64,000 bases of DNA from Liopterus haemorrhoidalis (lineage: Eukaryota > Arthropoda > Insecta > Coleoptera > Dytiscidae). Made by a program: the position numbers and the translations under genes. Each line of letters begins with the position of its first letter. The first letter of the stretch is position 1. This document shows positions 1 to 11,964 of the stretch, in pieces. The stretch is taken from contig OZ020625.1 of assembly GCA_963971575.1 (NCBI GenBank), forward strand, positions 17,080,829 through 17,144,828, in the 5' to 3' direction. A model generated the notes under the pieces. It was given only the letters and a program-made list of their open reading frames with translations. It made no database searches and was not told the origin of the DNA.

Positions 1-1530
1 ATATATCGCCTTCATTTTTGTTTATAAATATTATCCATATAAATGTTGAAAAACTTATTTCAGGATTTTGTCCTATTCATCCCTTAAAAGGGTGAATCTA
101 CAATCAGGGAAAATTATAGAACCCGACGTATTTCCTGTGTTTGTCGAGTTATTAAATTCTTATTTGGCATATAGATGTCTTTTTAAAATATCTCGAAATA
201 GTTTTGACAGTTTTTCAAAATTTCACCCCTAAAGGGGTAAAAGGATATTTTTTATTTAATAGAACATCCCTTGGACATAGATACATGATATTCGCAAAGT
301 ATATTCCCTCCATGAGGTAAGCAAACACTAAGACTGGATTTTTCGAAATTCAACCCCTAAGGGGCGAAAAGGGGTGAAATGTGATTTCACGGATTCTTTA
401 ATATCTCTTCGGGTCGATGGGATATCGACTTAGTTTTTGCTTTAAGTATTACCCATACAAATGCCGAAAAAGTTATTTCGGGATTTTGCCCTAATCAACC
501 CCTAAGGGAGTGAACCTACAATCGGGGTGGTTTATACATCCCGTTGTATTTCCTGTGTTCGTTTAGTTGCAAGATTACTTTTTGGCAAATAGGTGTCTTT
601 TTAAAATGTCCCGAAATGGTTTTGACAGTTTTTTAAATTGCACCCTTAATGGGGTTAATGGATATTTTTATTCGATAGAACGTTCCTTTGGCATAGATAT
701 ATGAAATTCGCAAAGTTGATGCCTTCCATGGCGTAAGTACCCACTAAAAAGAGAGTCTTCGATAGTCGACTTCTGAGGGTCTAAAAAATTTAAACATACA
801 TACAATAACATACAATAATTTAAAAAAAAAATATGATTTCGTCCCAATCCACTCCAAACGGGATGAATTATAGTACCCGTAGTTTTTCCTGTTTGTTGAG
901 ATATAACATTCATCTTTGGCATATACGTGCCTTTTTTAAAACATCTTTTTCAAAATCTTTTCAAAAATAAGTGTTTTGACAGTTTTTTTAAGGTTCATCC
1001 CTAAAGGGGTAAATTGGTATTTTTTAATCGATAGAAAATCCAATGGATATTAAGACATGAAATTCGGAGCTTACATTCCCTCCATGACGTAAGATACCAA
1101 TAAGAAGAGATTTTTCTAAATTCCATTTTTAAGTGGTGAAATGAGGTGAAATTTGATCTAGGGATGCCTCAATATCTCTTAGTTTTTGCTTACAAATGAT
1201 ACCCATACAAATGATACCCATACAAATGTTTAAAACAGAAATTCACGTGTTTGCCCTAATCAACCCCTAAATGGATGAATATGCAATCGGGGTGAATTAT
1301 AAAAACCTTTGTATTTCCTGAGTTATAACACTTCATTTTGGTACATAGGTTTCTATTTAGAAAGCGTTTGACAGTTTTTTTAAATTTCATCCCTTACGGA
1401 GTAATTTGGTATTTTTTATTCGATAGAGCGTCCTTTGGCAAAGAGATATGAAATTCGGGAGAAACCCTTCGTACCTCCTGTGCTACATGAGACCATCAAT
1501 ATACCGTAGCGAAGCACGGGTTTCAGCTAG
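1..1530 (+). mobile_element. Non-autonomous Helitron, 3' part (copy 1)
   Basis: The right end is a canonical Helitron 3' terminus: a short hairpin (CCGTAGCGAAGCACGG, about 1504-1519) followed by CAGCTAG ending at 1530. The body is made of degenerate ~290-bp units recognisable by blocks such as CCCCTAAAGGGGTGAA. The 5' end lies outside the window. No Rep/helicase coding sequence is visible, so it would depend on an autonomous relative. Short frames inside it repeat between units and are not genes. Confidence 0.8.
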
Positions 1531-4500
1531 TCTATATATATAAAAGGCAGTGTCCTGACTGACTGACTCACTCACTCATCACCGCCCAGCACGAACCCCT
1601 AGGCCTAGAAACTTGAAATTCGGAGAGTATATTCCCTTCATGACGTAAGCACCCACTAAGAAGGGATTTTTCGAAATTCCACTCCTAAGGGATGAAAAGG
1701 GGTGAAATGTGATTTCACGAATTACTTAATATCTCTTAGGGCCGATGGGATATCGACTTAGTTTTTGCTTATAAGTATTACCCATAGAAATGCCGACAAA
1801 CCAATTTCGAGATTTTGCCCTAATCAACCCCTAAAGGGGTGAACCTACAATCGGGTTGGATTATACATCCCGTTGTATTTCCTGTGTTCGTTTAGTTGCA
1901 AGATTACTTTTTGGCACATAGGTGTCTTTTTAAAATATCTCGAAATGGTATTGACAGTTTTTTGATATTTCACCCCTTAAGGGTGAAAAAGGGTGAATTG
2001 TGATTTTAAGGATTCTTTAATATCTCTTAGGACCAATAAGATATCGACTTGCTATTTACTTGCAAAGATTACCCATACAAATACCGAATCACCAATTTCA
2101 GGATTTTGTCCTAATCAACTCCTAAAGGGGTGGATCTACAATCGGGGTGAATTATACATCCCGTCGTAATTCCTGTGTTCATTTCGTTGCAACATTACTT
2201 TTCGGCACATAGGTGTCTTTTTAAAATATCTCGAAATGGGTTTGACAGTTTTTTAAAATTCCACCCCTAAGGGTTGAAAAGGGGTGAATTGTGATTTCAA
2301 GGATTCCTTAATATCTCTTAGGATCAATAAGATATCGATTTACTGTTTGCTTGCAAAGATTATCCATACAATTACCGAAAAACTTATTTCAGGAATTTGT
2401 CCTAATCAACCCCTAAACGGGTGGACCTACAATCGGGGTGAGTTATACATTCCGTCGTATTTCCTGTGTTCGTTTAGTTGCAATATTACTTTTGAGCACA
2501 CAGGAGTCTTTTTAAAATATCTCGAAAAGGTTTTGGTAGTTTTTTAAAATTTCACCCCTATAGGGTGAAAAGGGGTGAATTATGATTTCAAGTATTCCTT
2601 AATATCTCTTAGAACCAATAAGATATCGACTTGCTTTTTGCTTACAAAGATTACCTATAAAAATACCGAAAAACATATTTCAGGTTTTTGTCCTAATCAA
2701 CCCCTAAAGGGGTGGATCTACAATCAGGGTGAATTATACATCCCGTCGTATTTCCTGTGTTCATTAGCTGCAGCATTACTTTTTGGCACGTAGGTGTCTT
2801 TTTAAAATATCTTGAAACGGGTTTGACAGTTTTTTAAAATTTCACCCCTAAGGGTTGAAAAGGGGTGAATTGTGATTTCAAGGATGCCTTAATATCTCTT
2901 AGGACCAATAAGATATGGACTTACAGTTTGCTTGCAAAGATTATCCATACAATTACCGAAAAACTCATTTCAGGAATTTGTCCTAATCAACCCCTAAAGG
3001 GGTGGATCTACAATCGGGGTGAGTTATACATTCCGTTGTATTTCCTGTGTTCGTTTAGTTGCAACATTACTTTTTAGCACATAGGTGTCTTTTTAAAATA
3101 TCTCGAAAAGTTTTTGGTAGTTTTTTAAAATTTCACCCCTAAAGGGTGAAAAGGGGTGAATTGTGATTTCAAGGTTTCCTTAAATCTCTTAGGGCCAATA
3201 AGATATTGACTTGCTTTTTGATTACAAAGATTACCCATACAAATACCGAAAAATATATTTCAGGATTTTGTCCTAATCAACCCCTAAAGATGGATCTACA
3301 ATCGGGGTAAATTATACATCCCGTCGTATTTCCTGTGTTTATTGAGATATAAGGTTTCTTTTTGGCACATAGGCGTCTTTTTAAAATATCTCGAAATGGT
3401 TTTGACAACTTTTTTAAATTTAACCCGTAAAGGGCGAAAAGGGATGAAATGTGATTTCAAGGATTGTTTAATATTTTTTAACATCAATAAGACATCGACT
3501 TGTTTTTTGCTTACAAAAACTACCCTTGCAAATGCCGAAAAACCAATTTTTTGATTTTGTCCTAATCAACCCCTTAAGGGGTGGATCTGCAATCGGGGTG
3601 AATTATACATCCCGCCGTATTTCCTATGTTCGTTTAGTTGCAACATTACTTTTTGGCACATAGGTATTTAAAATATCTCGAAATAGTTTTGACATTTTTT
3701 TAAAATTACCCTCTAAAGGGTGAAAAGGGATGAATTGTGATTTCAAGGATTCCTTAATATCTCTTAGGACCAATAAGATATCGACTTGCTATTTTTGCTT
3801 ACGAAGATTACCCATACAAATACCGAAAAACTTATTTCAGGATTTGGTCCTAATCAACCCCTAAAGGGATGGATCTACAATCAAGGTGAATTATACATCC
3901 CGTCGTATTTCCTGTGTTCGTTTAGTTGCAACATTAATTTTTGGCACATAGAGGTCTTTTTAAAATATCTCGAAATAGTATTGACAGTTTTTTTTAATTT
4001 CACCCCTAAAGGGTGAAAAGGGGTGAATTGTGCTTTCAAGGATTCCTTAATATCTCTAAGAACCAATAAGATATCGACTTGCTTTTTGCTTACAAAGATT
4101 ACCCATACAAATACGGAAAAATATATTTCAGGATTTTTGTCCTAATCAACCCCTAAACGGTGGATCTACAATTGCGCTGAATTATACATCCCATCGCATT
4201 CCCTGTGTTTATTGAGTTATAAGGTTTCTTTTTGGCACATAGGCGTATTTTTAAAATATCTCGAAATGTTTTGACAATTATTTTAAATTTAACCCCTAAA
4301 GGGTAAAAAGGGGTAAAATGTGATTTCAAGGATTGTTTAACATTTTTTAGGACCAATAAGATATCGACTTGGTTTTTGCTTACAAAAACTACCCATGCAA
4401 ATACCGAAAAGCCAATTTTTGGATTTTGTCCTAATCAACCCCTTAAGGGGTGGATCTAAAATCGGGATGAATTATACATCCCGTCGCATTTCCTGTGTTC

Positions 4501-5403
4501 GTTTAGTTGCAACATTACTTTTTGACACATAGGTGTTTTTTTTTTAATATCTCGAAATGATTTTGACATTTTTTTTTTAATTTAACCCCTTAAGGGTGAA
4601 AAGGGGTGAAATGTGATTTCAGTAATTCCTTAATTCTTTTAGGGCCAATAAGATATCGACTTGGTGTTTGCTTACAAAAATTATCCATACAAATGCCGAA
4701 AAACTTATTTCAGGATTACGTCCTAATCAACCCCTAAAGGGGTGATTCTACAAACGGGGTAGATTATACTACGCGTCGTATTTCCTGTGTCTATTTAAAA
4801 TGCCTCGAAATGGTTTTAACAGTTTTTTACCTTTAACAAATATCACCCCTAAAGGGTGAAAAGAGGGAATTGTGATTTCAAGGACGCCTTAATATCTTCT
4901 AGGATCAATAAGATATAGACTTCGTTTTTGCTTATAAAGATTACCCATACAAATGCCGAAAAATGTATTTTAGGATTTTATCTTAATCAACCCCTAAAGG
5001 GGTGAATCTTCATTCGGGGTGAATTATAGAACCCTTTGTATTTCCAGCGGTTGTTGAGTTATAACATTCCATTTTGGTATATATTTTTCACAGTTTGACA
5101 GTTTTCTTTCACTCCTAAAGGGTAAATTAGTATTTTTTTGTTAAAAATAAAAAATTCGGAGAGTACATTTTTCAGTATGAAGTAAGAACCCACTAAGAAA
5201 GGATTTTTTCAAGTTCGACCCCTATCTGGTGAAAAGGTGTAAAATGTTTTTTCACGGCTTCCTCAATATTTCTTAGGACAGATGAGATATCGACTAGATT
5301 TTTTGTTACAAAGGTTACCCAAACACAAGTTTAAAAACAAACTGCGGATTTTATGCCAATGAGACCATCAATATACCGTAGCGAAGCACGGGTTTTCAGC
5401 TAG
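1531..5403 (+). mobile_element. Non-autonomous Helitron with internal satellite array (copy 2)
   Basis: It starts with TC (TCTATATATATAAAAGGCAG) directly after the CTAG of copy 1 and ends with the same hairpin plus CAGCTAG at 5403, followed by T. The left flank is G rather than the A expected of a normal A/T insertion, so the two copies form a head-to-tail tandem. The interior is a tandem array of ~290-bp units. There is no Rep/helicase frame. The identical 5' terminus recurs in copy 3 at 62821. Confidence 0.85.
1650..5120 (+). repeat. ~290-bp tandem repeat array inside Helitron copy 2
   Basis: Roughly a dozen units of ~290 bp. The block GGGGTGAATTGTGATTTCAA and its variants recurs near 2281, 2571, 2861, 3151, 3437, 3725, 4018, 4310 and 4602. 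Each unit also carries TTTCCTGTGTTCGTTTAGTT and an AT-rich segment. Units differ by scattered substitutions and small indels. Frames of 60-90 codons repeat once per unit because of the array and show no protein signature. Confidence 0.85.
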
Positions 5404-5851
5404 TATATATATATCTATGAAAGCTGTTAAAAATATTAGTAACGTTATCAGTAAACAACGTATTGCTGAAAGAACATTTTCTGCGTAAAATTATTTAAAA
5501 GCATCTCCGAAACAACGTCTTCAAACAAATCAGAACATTGAAAAATGAACTTTTTTCATTTATACAAATATATGCATATATGATGTTTTATATATTTTGC
5601 AGTATTCTAAAAGAACACTGAATGTTATTATATAATCAATAAATGTGTACATCTTTAAATTCAATTTTGTATTTAATATGTACTATGTACGAGACTGATA
5701 TTTAAATCAAAATTTATATCTTTGATCCCCCCAGGTCATTAGCCACAACACAAACGGTCGGCAGACGGCTGCCCTCAGGTCTACCCGCCTCTTTGGGGGG
5801 GGGGGGGGGCTTTTACATCCCCGCCAGGAACAGCCTTGGCTATTAACCTAC
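5404..5851. other. Spacer between Helitron and RBM46-like exon 2
   Basis: AT-rich sequence with a short C/G-rich patch and a poly-G run near 5797-5811. No gene is visible. In transcript terms this is the start of intron 2 of the minus-strand half of the RNA-binding protein gene, and one breakpoint of the apparent inversion must lie in it or further left. Confidence 0.4.
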
Positions 5852-6082
5852 CTGTAAATATCTGTTGAGCTCCACAAAAGCTTCCTGTCGACTTTTGTCC
5901 GATGGAATTTGTCCAATGTAAAGTCTGCAATTGTCCACGGACTTGCAGACTCCAATCCTACGTCCTGGACGGACTTCATATCCATTTAGTTCCTTCAATG
6001 CTCTCCAGGCATCAGAAAGATTGCAATAAGTTACAAACGCAAAACCACGAGTAAAACCAGAGAAATTTAACATCAATCGAAT
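5852..6082 (-). CDS. Rbm46: RBM46-like RNA-binding protein, exon 2
   Basis: 231 bp, phase 0 at both ends: acceptor TATATTTTAG before 6082 and donor GTAGGT after 5852. It completes RRM1 (RNP1 RGFAFVTY) and starts RRM2 (RNP2 LYIGQI) with the family linker IGVCKSVDNC between them. Joined to exon 1 it reads without gap through YE/IRLMLNFSG, as in vertebrate RBM46 and A1CF. The next exon in protein order lies 13 kb away on the opposite strand at 18893, so as assembled this half cannot be spliced to the rest. Confidence 0.88.
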
Positions 6083-6455
6083 CTAAAATATACAAATTTT
6101 TAACAAACTTTGATAAATACCTTCTTCAAATCAAAAAAAAATCATAATGTCTGTTCCATATTATACTTTTCCCCGTAGGACTACGAATTTTACCGACCTC
6201 AAACATATATAATAATAATAATAATAATAATAATTGGTTTTATTTCACTATAAATAGAATACATAAGGGAAGTATTTGCGACTCCAAACAACAGTGAGAC
6301 ATCTGGTGGCGGCTTGGTAAATTAAACAGAAGCGTATATTTGTATAATATTTGTAGTGTGTTGTGCTGCAGTTTATGTGAATTAAGACGTATTTTTAAAT
6401 ATAGTTACTTAAATACAATGCTTTTTTGCCGAAATATGGTTTGAACAGATAAATA

Positions 6456-7000
6456 TTAAGAAAAAACTTTTAACATATACGCTTCTCGTCGGCCATCAAC
6501 TGTCGTACGCAGCACCGCCAACGTTAGTTTGAGTCGCGAATTGTGATCATACCGATTTTGACATTTCGAGATTTCAATGGATCTCCACGAATTGAGGTCC
6601 CTACATAACGTTTTGACTATTTTTAGCATGATGTCTGTCTGTCGGTCTGTCTGTCTGTATGTCTGTCTGTCTGTCGGTCCGTGTACAAGTGCAGAGCAAA
6701 TTCCACTAAAAGGATTTTTATGAAACTTCATATTTAAGCATTTGACATCAATGGCACGAGTTGGTCAACTTTAGGTAAAAATCGGTTAACTAGAAATGGG
6801 AGTTTACTCGTGTCGGTTTTAAGATTTTTGCGAATATTTAGCAACAGAAATATATTTCCAAAAAAAATTACTTGACAAAAGTTGCTATAAATGCAATAAC
6901 TAATAACTCTTCTTTGAGACGTTTTTTGATAAAACGAAAATTTTTTCATACTTATATGTAACGTTTCCATGGTCATGATAAATAATATCTCGATTAGAAC
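6456..7000 (-). repeat. Dispersed repeat family B, copy 1
   Basis: The stretch around 6890-6990 (AACGTTTCCATGGTCATGAT) is the reverse complement of 29030-29060, and similarity continues across several hundred bases. It includes a (CTGT)n microsatellite near 6640-6680. It has no coding capacity that I can recognise. Confidence 0.65.
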
Positions 7001-7020
7001 ATATTAGGCCAAGTTATTTC

Positions 7021-7254
7021 GGTACTATTCTACAACTGCAAACCCAGCTATATTCATGTCAGTATATAATCAAGTAAAATTAAAAAATAAAAATAAATAA
7101 AATGATTTGTGACTAAATAAAACTAAGAAAAATAATTTACTAAGGTAAGCTAACTGAAAATTTTACAAAAAGTAAATTTATTTACCTAAATTTGCACCTA
7201 AAATAGACAGTACGCATGCGCAATAAGGTGGGTTTGCAGAAGTAGAATAGTGCC
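7021..7254. mobile_element. hAT-like MITE, TIR GGTACTATTCTAC, 8-bp TSD
   Basis: 234-bp element with inverted ends GGTACTATTCTAC... and ...GTAGAATAGTGCC, continuing into TGCAAACCCA on both sides. It is flanked by the perfect 8-bp duplication GTTATTTC (7013-7020 and 7255-7262). The same family occurs as a 2.75-kb copy at 45134-47885. An 8-bp TSD points to the hAT superfamily. Confidence 0.85.
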
Positions 7255-7338
7255 GTTATTTCAACTCTGCTGCTAGAATGTATTTTATACAAGTACTTTA
7301 TGATGGCGGTCGGTCCTGTGGTGGCCACAGCTAATTTT

Positions 7339-7960
7339 TTTAATTTAAAGGTAATCTACGATTTACAAGATATGTAATAATATACTATTCTAAAGAAATT
7401 TCAAGGAAATTTGTAGTTTTTCATTGTATTTATAATTCTTTTTGACTGTCTGTCAATATAATAACAACAAAAATATGGTAAATATATTAGTAAAAATTAA
7501 TATCTCTGCCTGAAAAAGTAGAAGGGCCTTTTAATATATCAACTGATGATTTAGGCAAATTTTGGGTAGGATAAATGCTTTTTTTCAGTCTTTTCTTGGC
7601 CGTAAAAAATCACTTTCCTTAAAATACAACGAGGATTTTTGCCCATTTTTAGTTTTTGGGTCCATAAAAACCTACGATACACTTTCTCTCTGCCTCCAAA
7701 CGTCGTTTCAATTGACTTTTTTCGATTTAGGTAAATTATGGAATGTTTAAGAAGGATTCTTCCTCATTCTTGATTAACATTGCGGCACACTACAAAATTG
7801 ATTGTTTTGCTTTATGGCCAAAAGTCAAATTTAATTCATCGATGCACTGTTGTTGGGTTAATCCATGTCGAAAGTTGTAAAAAATAATCGCTCGAAAAAG
7901 TTCACGATTTAATTCCATTTTTAGCCAAGATGACTTTTTCAAGTTACTATTAACACAAAT
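7339..7960 (+). repeat. Dispersed repeat family D, copy 1
   Basis: Near reverse complement of 42240-42825; for example GATTTAGGCAAATTTTG here answers CAAAATTTGCCTAAATC near 42600. Both contain the phrase around ATATCTCTGCCTGAA or its reverse. Partial and diverged; no transposase recognised. Confidence 0.6.
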
Positions 7961-8122
7961 GGAGCTCGTACGTCAAAACGTTCTGAGTACGTATACCGTA
8001 AAAAATGTCAAACTTTACGATAGAAGCGTCAGTTGTCAGGTGGCAGCACTAGTTTAGCGCAATCCCGAAATATAAGAGGCAACCCTCGTATATAAACCTG
8101 AGAAAAAGAAAAAAAAACGTAC

Positions 8123-8518
8123 TTCATAAACTTTACCCAGTGTTGAAAACAATTGAAAAATTTCATCTTCAAACATATCTCGTGGTAAATTACCAACGAA
8201 CAGTTCCGATCCTTTAAGTGGTGGAGGTCCCATCCAATTTGGAGGTGGTCCAAGTCTTCTTTGTCCATTTTGTTGAATCAAATCATATCCAGTTGCCACA
8301 GTTAAATTTAATAATCGCTGTCCAATTAGATAAATATTGGAAACTGGTGTTCCAGATGGGGGGGCTGTTTGGATATATATCCAAATGGGGGACCGTTTGG
8401 GTATTTGTGGTATGGTGGGAATTTGAGGGATGGGGGGAATTTGTGGAATGCGGGGAATTTGAGGGATGGGGGGAATTTGGGGAATTGGGGGTCTTGGAAG
8501 ACACTGAGGATGCAACAT
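8123..8518 (-). CDS. Rbm46: RBM46/RBM47/A1CF-like RNA-binding protein, exon 1
   Basis: First coding exon of a triple-RRM protein of the RBM46/RBM47/A1CF family, which binds mRNA and in animals acts in germ-cell RNA control or as an APOBEC cofactor. About 132 codons. An odd N-terminal Ile-Pro-Gln repeat (residues ~10-45) comes first, then the family signature around GYDLIQQNGQRR and GPPPNWMGPPP, then the start of RRM1 with RNP2 LFVGNL. The exon ends after a Glu codon at donor GTACGT (8122-8117), phase 0. The start Met at 8518 is the only in-frame ATG upstream of the conserved part, but a 5' non-coding or coding exon could precede it. The Pro repeat comes from a short minisatellite. Family membership is sure; RBM46 rather than a paralogue is inference. 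Confidence 0.85.
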
Positions 8519-9290
8519 ATTTTTTAATAATTTATTAAAAAAATGTTAAATGGAAATTTGGAATTTAACGTAATTAAAAATTTTATAGTATTTTATTTTT
8601 GAAGTTAATCTGAAACAAATAATTAAATATGTACAAACAATAATGTAAAATCTGGATTTTAACAAATTTCAGGATTTCATAGGTAGGTTTGTCAGATATG
8701 TCGTATAAATACAAATTGAGCACAATAGACTTTTATAAACCATTCAAAGGTAAGAATGCAGTACAGGTGAAATGGAGTACAGTGGATATCGTTTATAACG
8801 ACATCTGATATAACGACATATCGGTTTTTGCGGCGAAATTTCAAAGTCCCGGCCAGAAACATATCTTTTTATACGTGAGACTTATCGCTTATATAGTAAA
8901 GGAGAATTTACTTGACAGATTGATCGATTGAGAACCGATAAAGAAATATATATCTATTTCACACAGTTTTATTTAAGATGTCAAGAACGTATTTCTGCTT
9001 CTTACTGTAACGTACGTTCATAGTTTTTGTTTCTTTTTTATTATATTATAATATGGTAACTTCAACGTATGTCCCTTTGTAAACACGCTCGCGCATTCAG
9101 TTCTGGGCGGTCGCTAATGGTCTTTCCTTCTCTATAAGTGAAACAAATTGTATCTCTTCCTCTATTTCTAGCTTTGCCTGTGAACAAATGATATGGCTCT
9201 ATTCTAAAATGGAAATTTTATTGCTATAGTTCTCTCCCATTGAACCATATGCTTTAATTAACCGTCATCTGTCAACTAAAGTCTCCTTTA
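8519..9290. other. Flank upstream of RBM46-like exon 1, with pogo/Tigger-like end
   Basis: No gene seen. A sequence at 8774-8825 (ACAGTGGATATCGTTTATAA followed by GATATAACGACAT) resembles the terminus of pogo/Tigger-type elements. A similar terminus in the other orientation is at 18560-18622. The promoter of the RNA-binding gene may lie here but shows no clear core motif. Confidence 0.4.
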
Positions 9291-9294
9291 CTAT

Positions 9295-11287
9295 GACTAG
9301 AGCTCTTCGCGGATACGTTTTTCTGTATCCGCATCCGCATAGACAGAATCCGCATCCGCAGCCTTTGTAAATATAAATATCCGCATCCGCAAAAATATCC
9401 GCACAGGATTTGATGTCTGTTTGGAAATAACTATTATAAGCAGTGGCGGAGCTAGCTCTTAATATCTGGGGGGGCAGGAAAATTTTGAGAAACATTTGTT
9501 GGGGCCAGGAAATATTTCAAATTATTTTTTTTATCGTTTACACATGAAAATACACATGACCTAAAAAAAACGGTCCTCACTTCTAAAATACATTTTTCTC
9601 CAAACAATTCTGAGGGGGCCAACTGGGGGCCAGAGCAATTTTGGTGGGGGCAGAGAAAATTTTTAACATTTTACCACATTCCATATTACTGGGTCCAGAA
9701 ATATGTTTTCTATCTAACGTCGTACGTCGGAGATTATATAGATTAAAAAATAAAGATGGAAATTACAATTATTCGACTCAAGCAAGTCAAAACCAAGTTT
9801 ATATAAAATGTAAAACTTTCAACAATATCTGAGAAACTTAGTTTTTTAAGATATCTTATTATTGTTTTAGAGCAGTGACCAATTTATGACCAATAAATAA
9901 CAAGGAAAGTCCTATAATAACAGCAAATTTAAAAAAAATAAGTTCTTAATAATAAAACTAAATTCTTAAATTCATCCTATTATGTATTAAAAGATGAAAA
10001 TTGTATGACGATTTAAAAAATTTTAAGATTTTTTTAATTTTTCAAATTTTATATGAGCTTCATATGTTTTTAAATGTGGCATATTAACATGGTTAATTTT
10101 TATTAATATTTCCAAAAATGCAAAATAAGGCGATACGTTACATAATTATTTTTAAATGAATAAACTGGCAAAAAATCCAATGAAATTGTTGTATCTACGA
10201 CTGTTATATAAACTCTACTATATTTAACTATTCAAGTAAGCGTAAAGTAGGTCTTTATGGGAAGAGTAAATAAAGTAAAAAGTCCCGTAACGTATCATTA
10301 TTGCACTCTTGCCATAACTAGACTTACCATAATATTTTATTCTCAAACCGGGACAATTTTGAGATTTTGCTAAAAACAGAAAGTAACGCCTTCTACGCTA
10401 GTAGAACTTATGATTAAAAAGGATAAATAACGGAATGGTTAACAAAAATCAAAATTTACGTAGTAATAATTTTTAATTACTCTTAATTTAACGTAACTTA
10501 TTATTAAAAAGTTATTAATATTTATCACTGGCGTGAAATGTTTTTAAAAATTCGTTGTTATTTTTAACTATAGGCTATTCCGAACTTTTAGGCGGAACTA
10601 AATGGAAATTTCATTCTTTTAGGTTGACACGAGAAGGGACCTTGCTTGGTTATTTCATGTTTCATATTTTTCCATATATTGAAGATTTTTATTAAGAATA
10701 ACATAAAATTCAAATGCAATGAAAAGGACATTTTATAATGACAATCAATTTAAGCTGGAATTCGCAATGTGAGTATGATTTACAAAGCTTAAGCAAAATG
10801 ACTAAAAGTCCGAATTAATAGATAAAAATTACTAGATTTCAAAATCTAGTTCCGCCTAAACGTTTGGAATCGCCTATAATTGTCTAATCGCCATTTTCCG
10901 AGACTGAGCTTTTTGTAGTGCGTGCATATTTTGCACTTTTTAATTTTTACAAATATCCATTTTTTTAAATATCCGGGACAAAATTCATGCCGGGACAATC
11001 CCGGTCAAACCGGGACGTATGGTAAGCCTAGCCATAAGCACAATACAAATGCCAGCGATACATTTTTGGGGTTCTAAACGCGTCTTCCGTAGGAACAGGC
11101 GTTCAACCAAAGATTTTATGTCCACGCGGATATGATATATAATCCGCATCTGATCCGCATCCGATTTAAATGATAATTTATCCGCATCCGCAGAAAAATA
11201 ACGGATATCCGCGGATTACCAGCGGATTAATAGGTGCAGTTTGGCGGGTTTGCCCCGGGCGCCAAAAGATCTAGCGCCGGCTCTGCT
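9295..11287. repeat. Cluster of decayed hAT-like termini and CCGCAT repeats
   Basis: ATCCGCATCCGC-type repeats occur at 9310-9410 and again at 11115-11225, as if they were two ends of one split element. A CAGTGGCGGAGC-type hAT end with a G-rich patch lies at 9441-9660, and a GCCGGCTCTGC end at about 11277. A complete TA-flanked MITE (10573-10874) sits inside. No transposase frame was recognised. Confidence 0.45.
10573..10874. mobile_element. Tc1/mariner-type MITE, TSD TA
   Basis: Inverted ends sharing AGGCGGAACTA / TAGTTCCGCCT, flanked by TA (10571-10572 and 10875-10876). The same family as the 407-bp copy at 56046-56452; both contain GGAACTAAATGG just inside the left end. Confidence 0.8.
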
Positions 11288-11964
11288 TACTAATAATAAA
11301 TGAAACTAATAATTAATGGGTTGTGGATTCACCCATGTCTCTGTATTCTGAAGACGGTGGGACCTTACGTCGCCTAACAATAACGCGATGTCTTTTGGAA
11401 AATGTACAATCAAAAATATTTCAATACTTATCGCAAATTGGCGACTAGGTGGCGAGTCTGCAGTTATAAAGTTACTTCTCTAAAACTAGTAGGCGTCCTG
11501 AAAACTAACTTCAAAGGCACCGCCGATAAAACGCCAAGAACAAAATTTAATTTTTTGAACAAGTATTATTATAAAATTTAAAGGTGCAAATGTTTCAAAA
11601 TCGTTCCAAAACTTAAATATTTGAAGACTTCACTAATTTTTATAATCTGTAACTAGACATCTGAAGATATTAGCGCGCTACACAATAATAACAAAATAAA
11701 GATATTTTTAAACAAAATTTTGACACATTTCTACCATAAAATCTCGTAACCAGTTCCGTCTTTTCCATAAGGGCACATGGGGCACGAGCTCAGGGCCCCG
11801 GCTTGATGGGGGCCTCAAAATACCGAGGTCGTCGTTTACACGGAAAAATGAGGAGCTTAATTTTTTAGTGCAATTTTACTACTTTTATTAAAAAAACCTT
11901 GCAAATGAATCGACGGACTTGAGTATCTCCTCGCCTTACATACTCTAATGAAAGCAGATAAATC

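Larger units (their letters stand above)
6083..8122. other. RBM46-like intron 1, filled with repeats
   Basis: It contains an (AAT)n microsatellite (6213-6234), a dispersed repeat related in reverse to 28990-29440 (6456-7000, with a (CTGT)n tract), an 8-bp-TSD MITE (7021-7254) and one half of an inverted dispersed repeat pair (7339-7960). No additional exon was recognised. Confidence 0.6.

Noticed and set aside
2284..4356. Series of 60-90-codon frames with similar peptides on both strands
   Set aside because: They recur once per ~290-bp unit of the Helitron array, with no protein signature, and shift or break between units.
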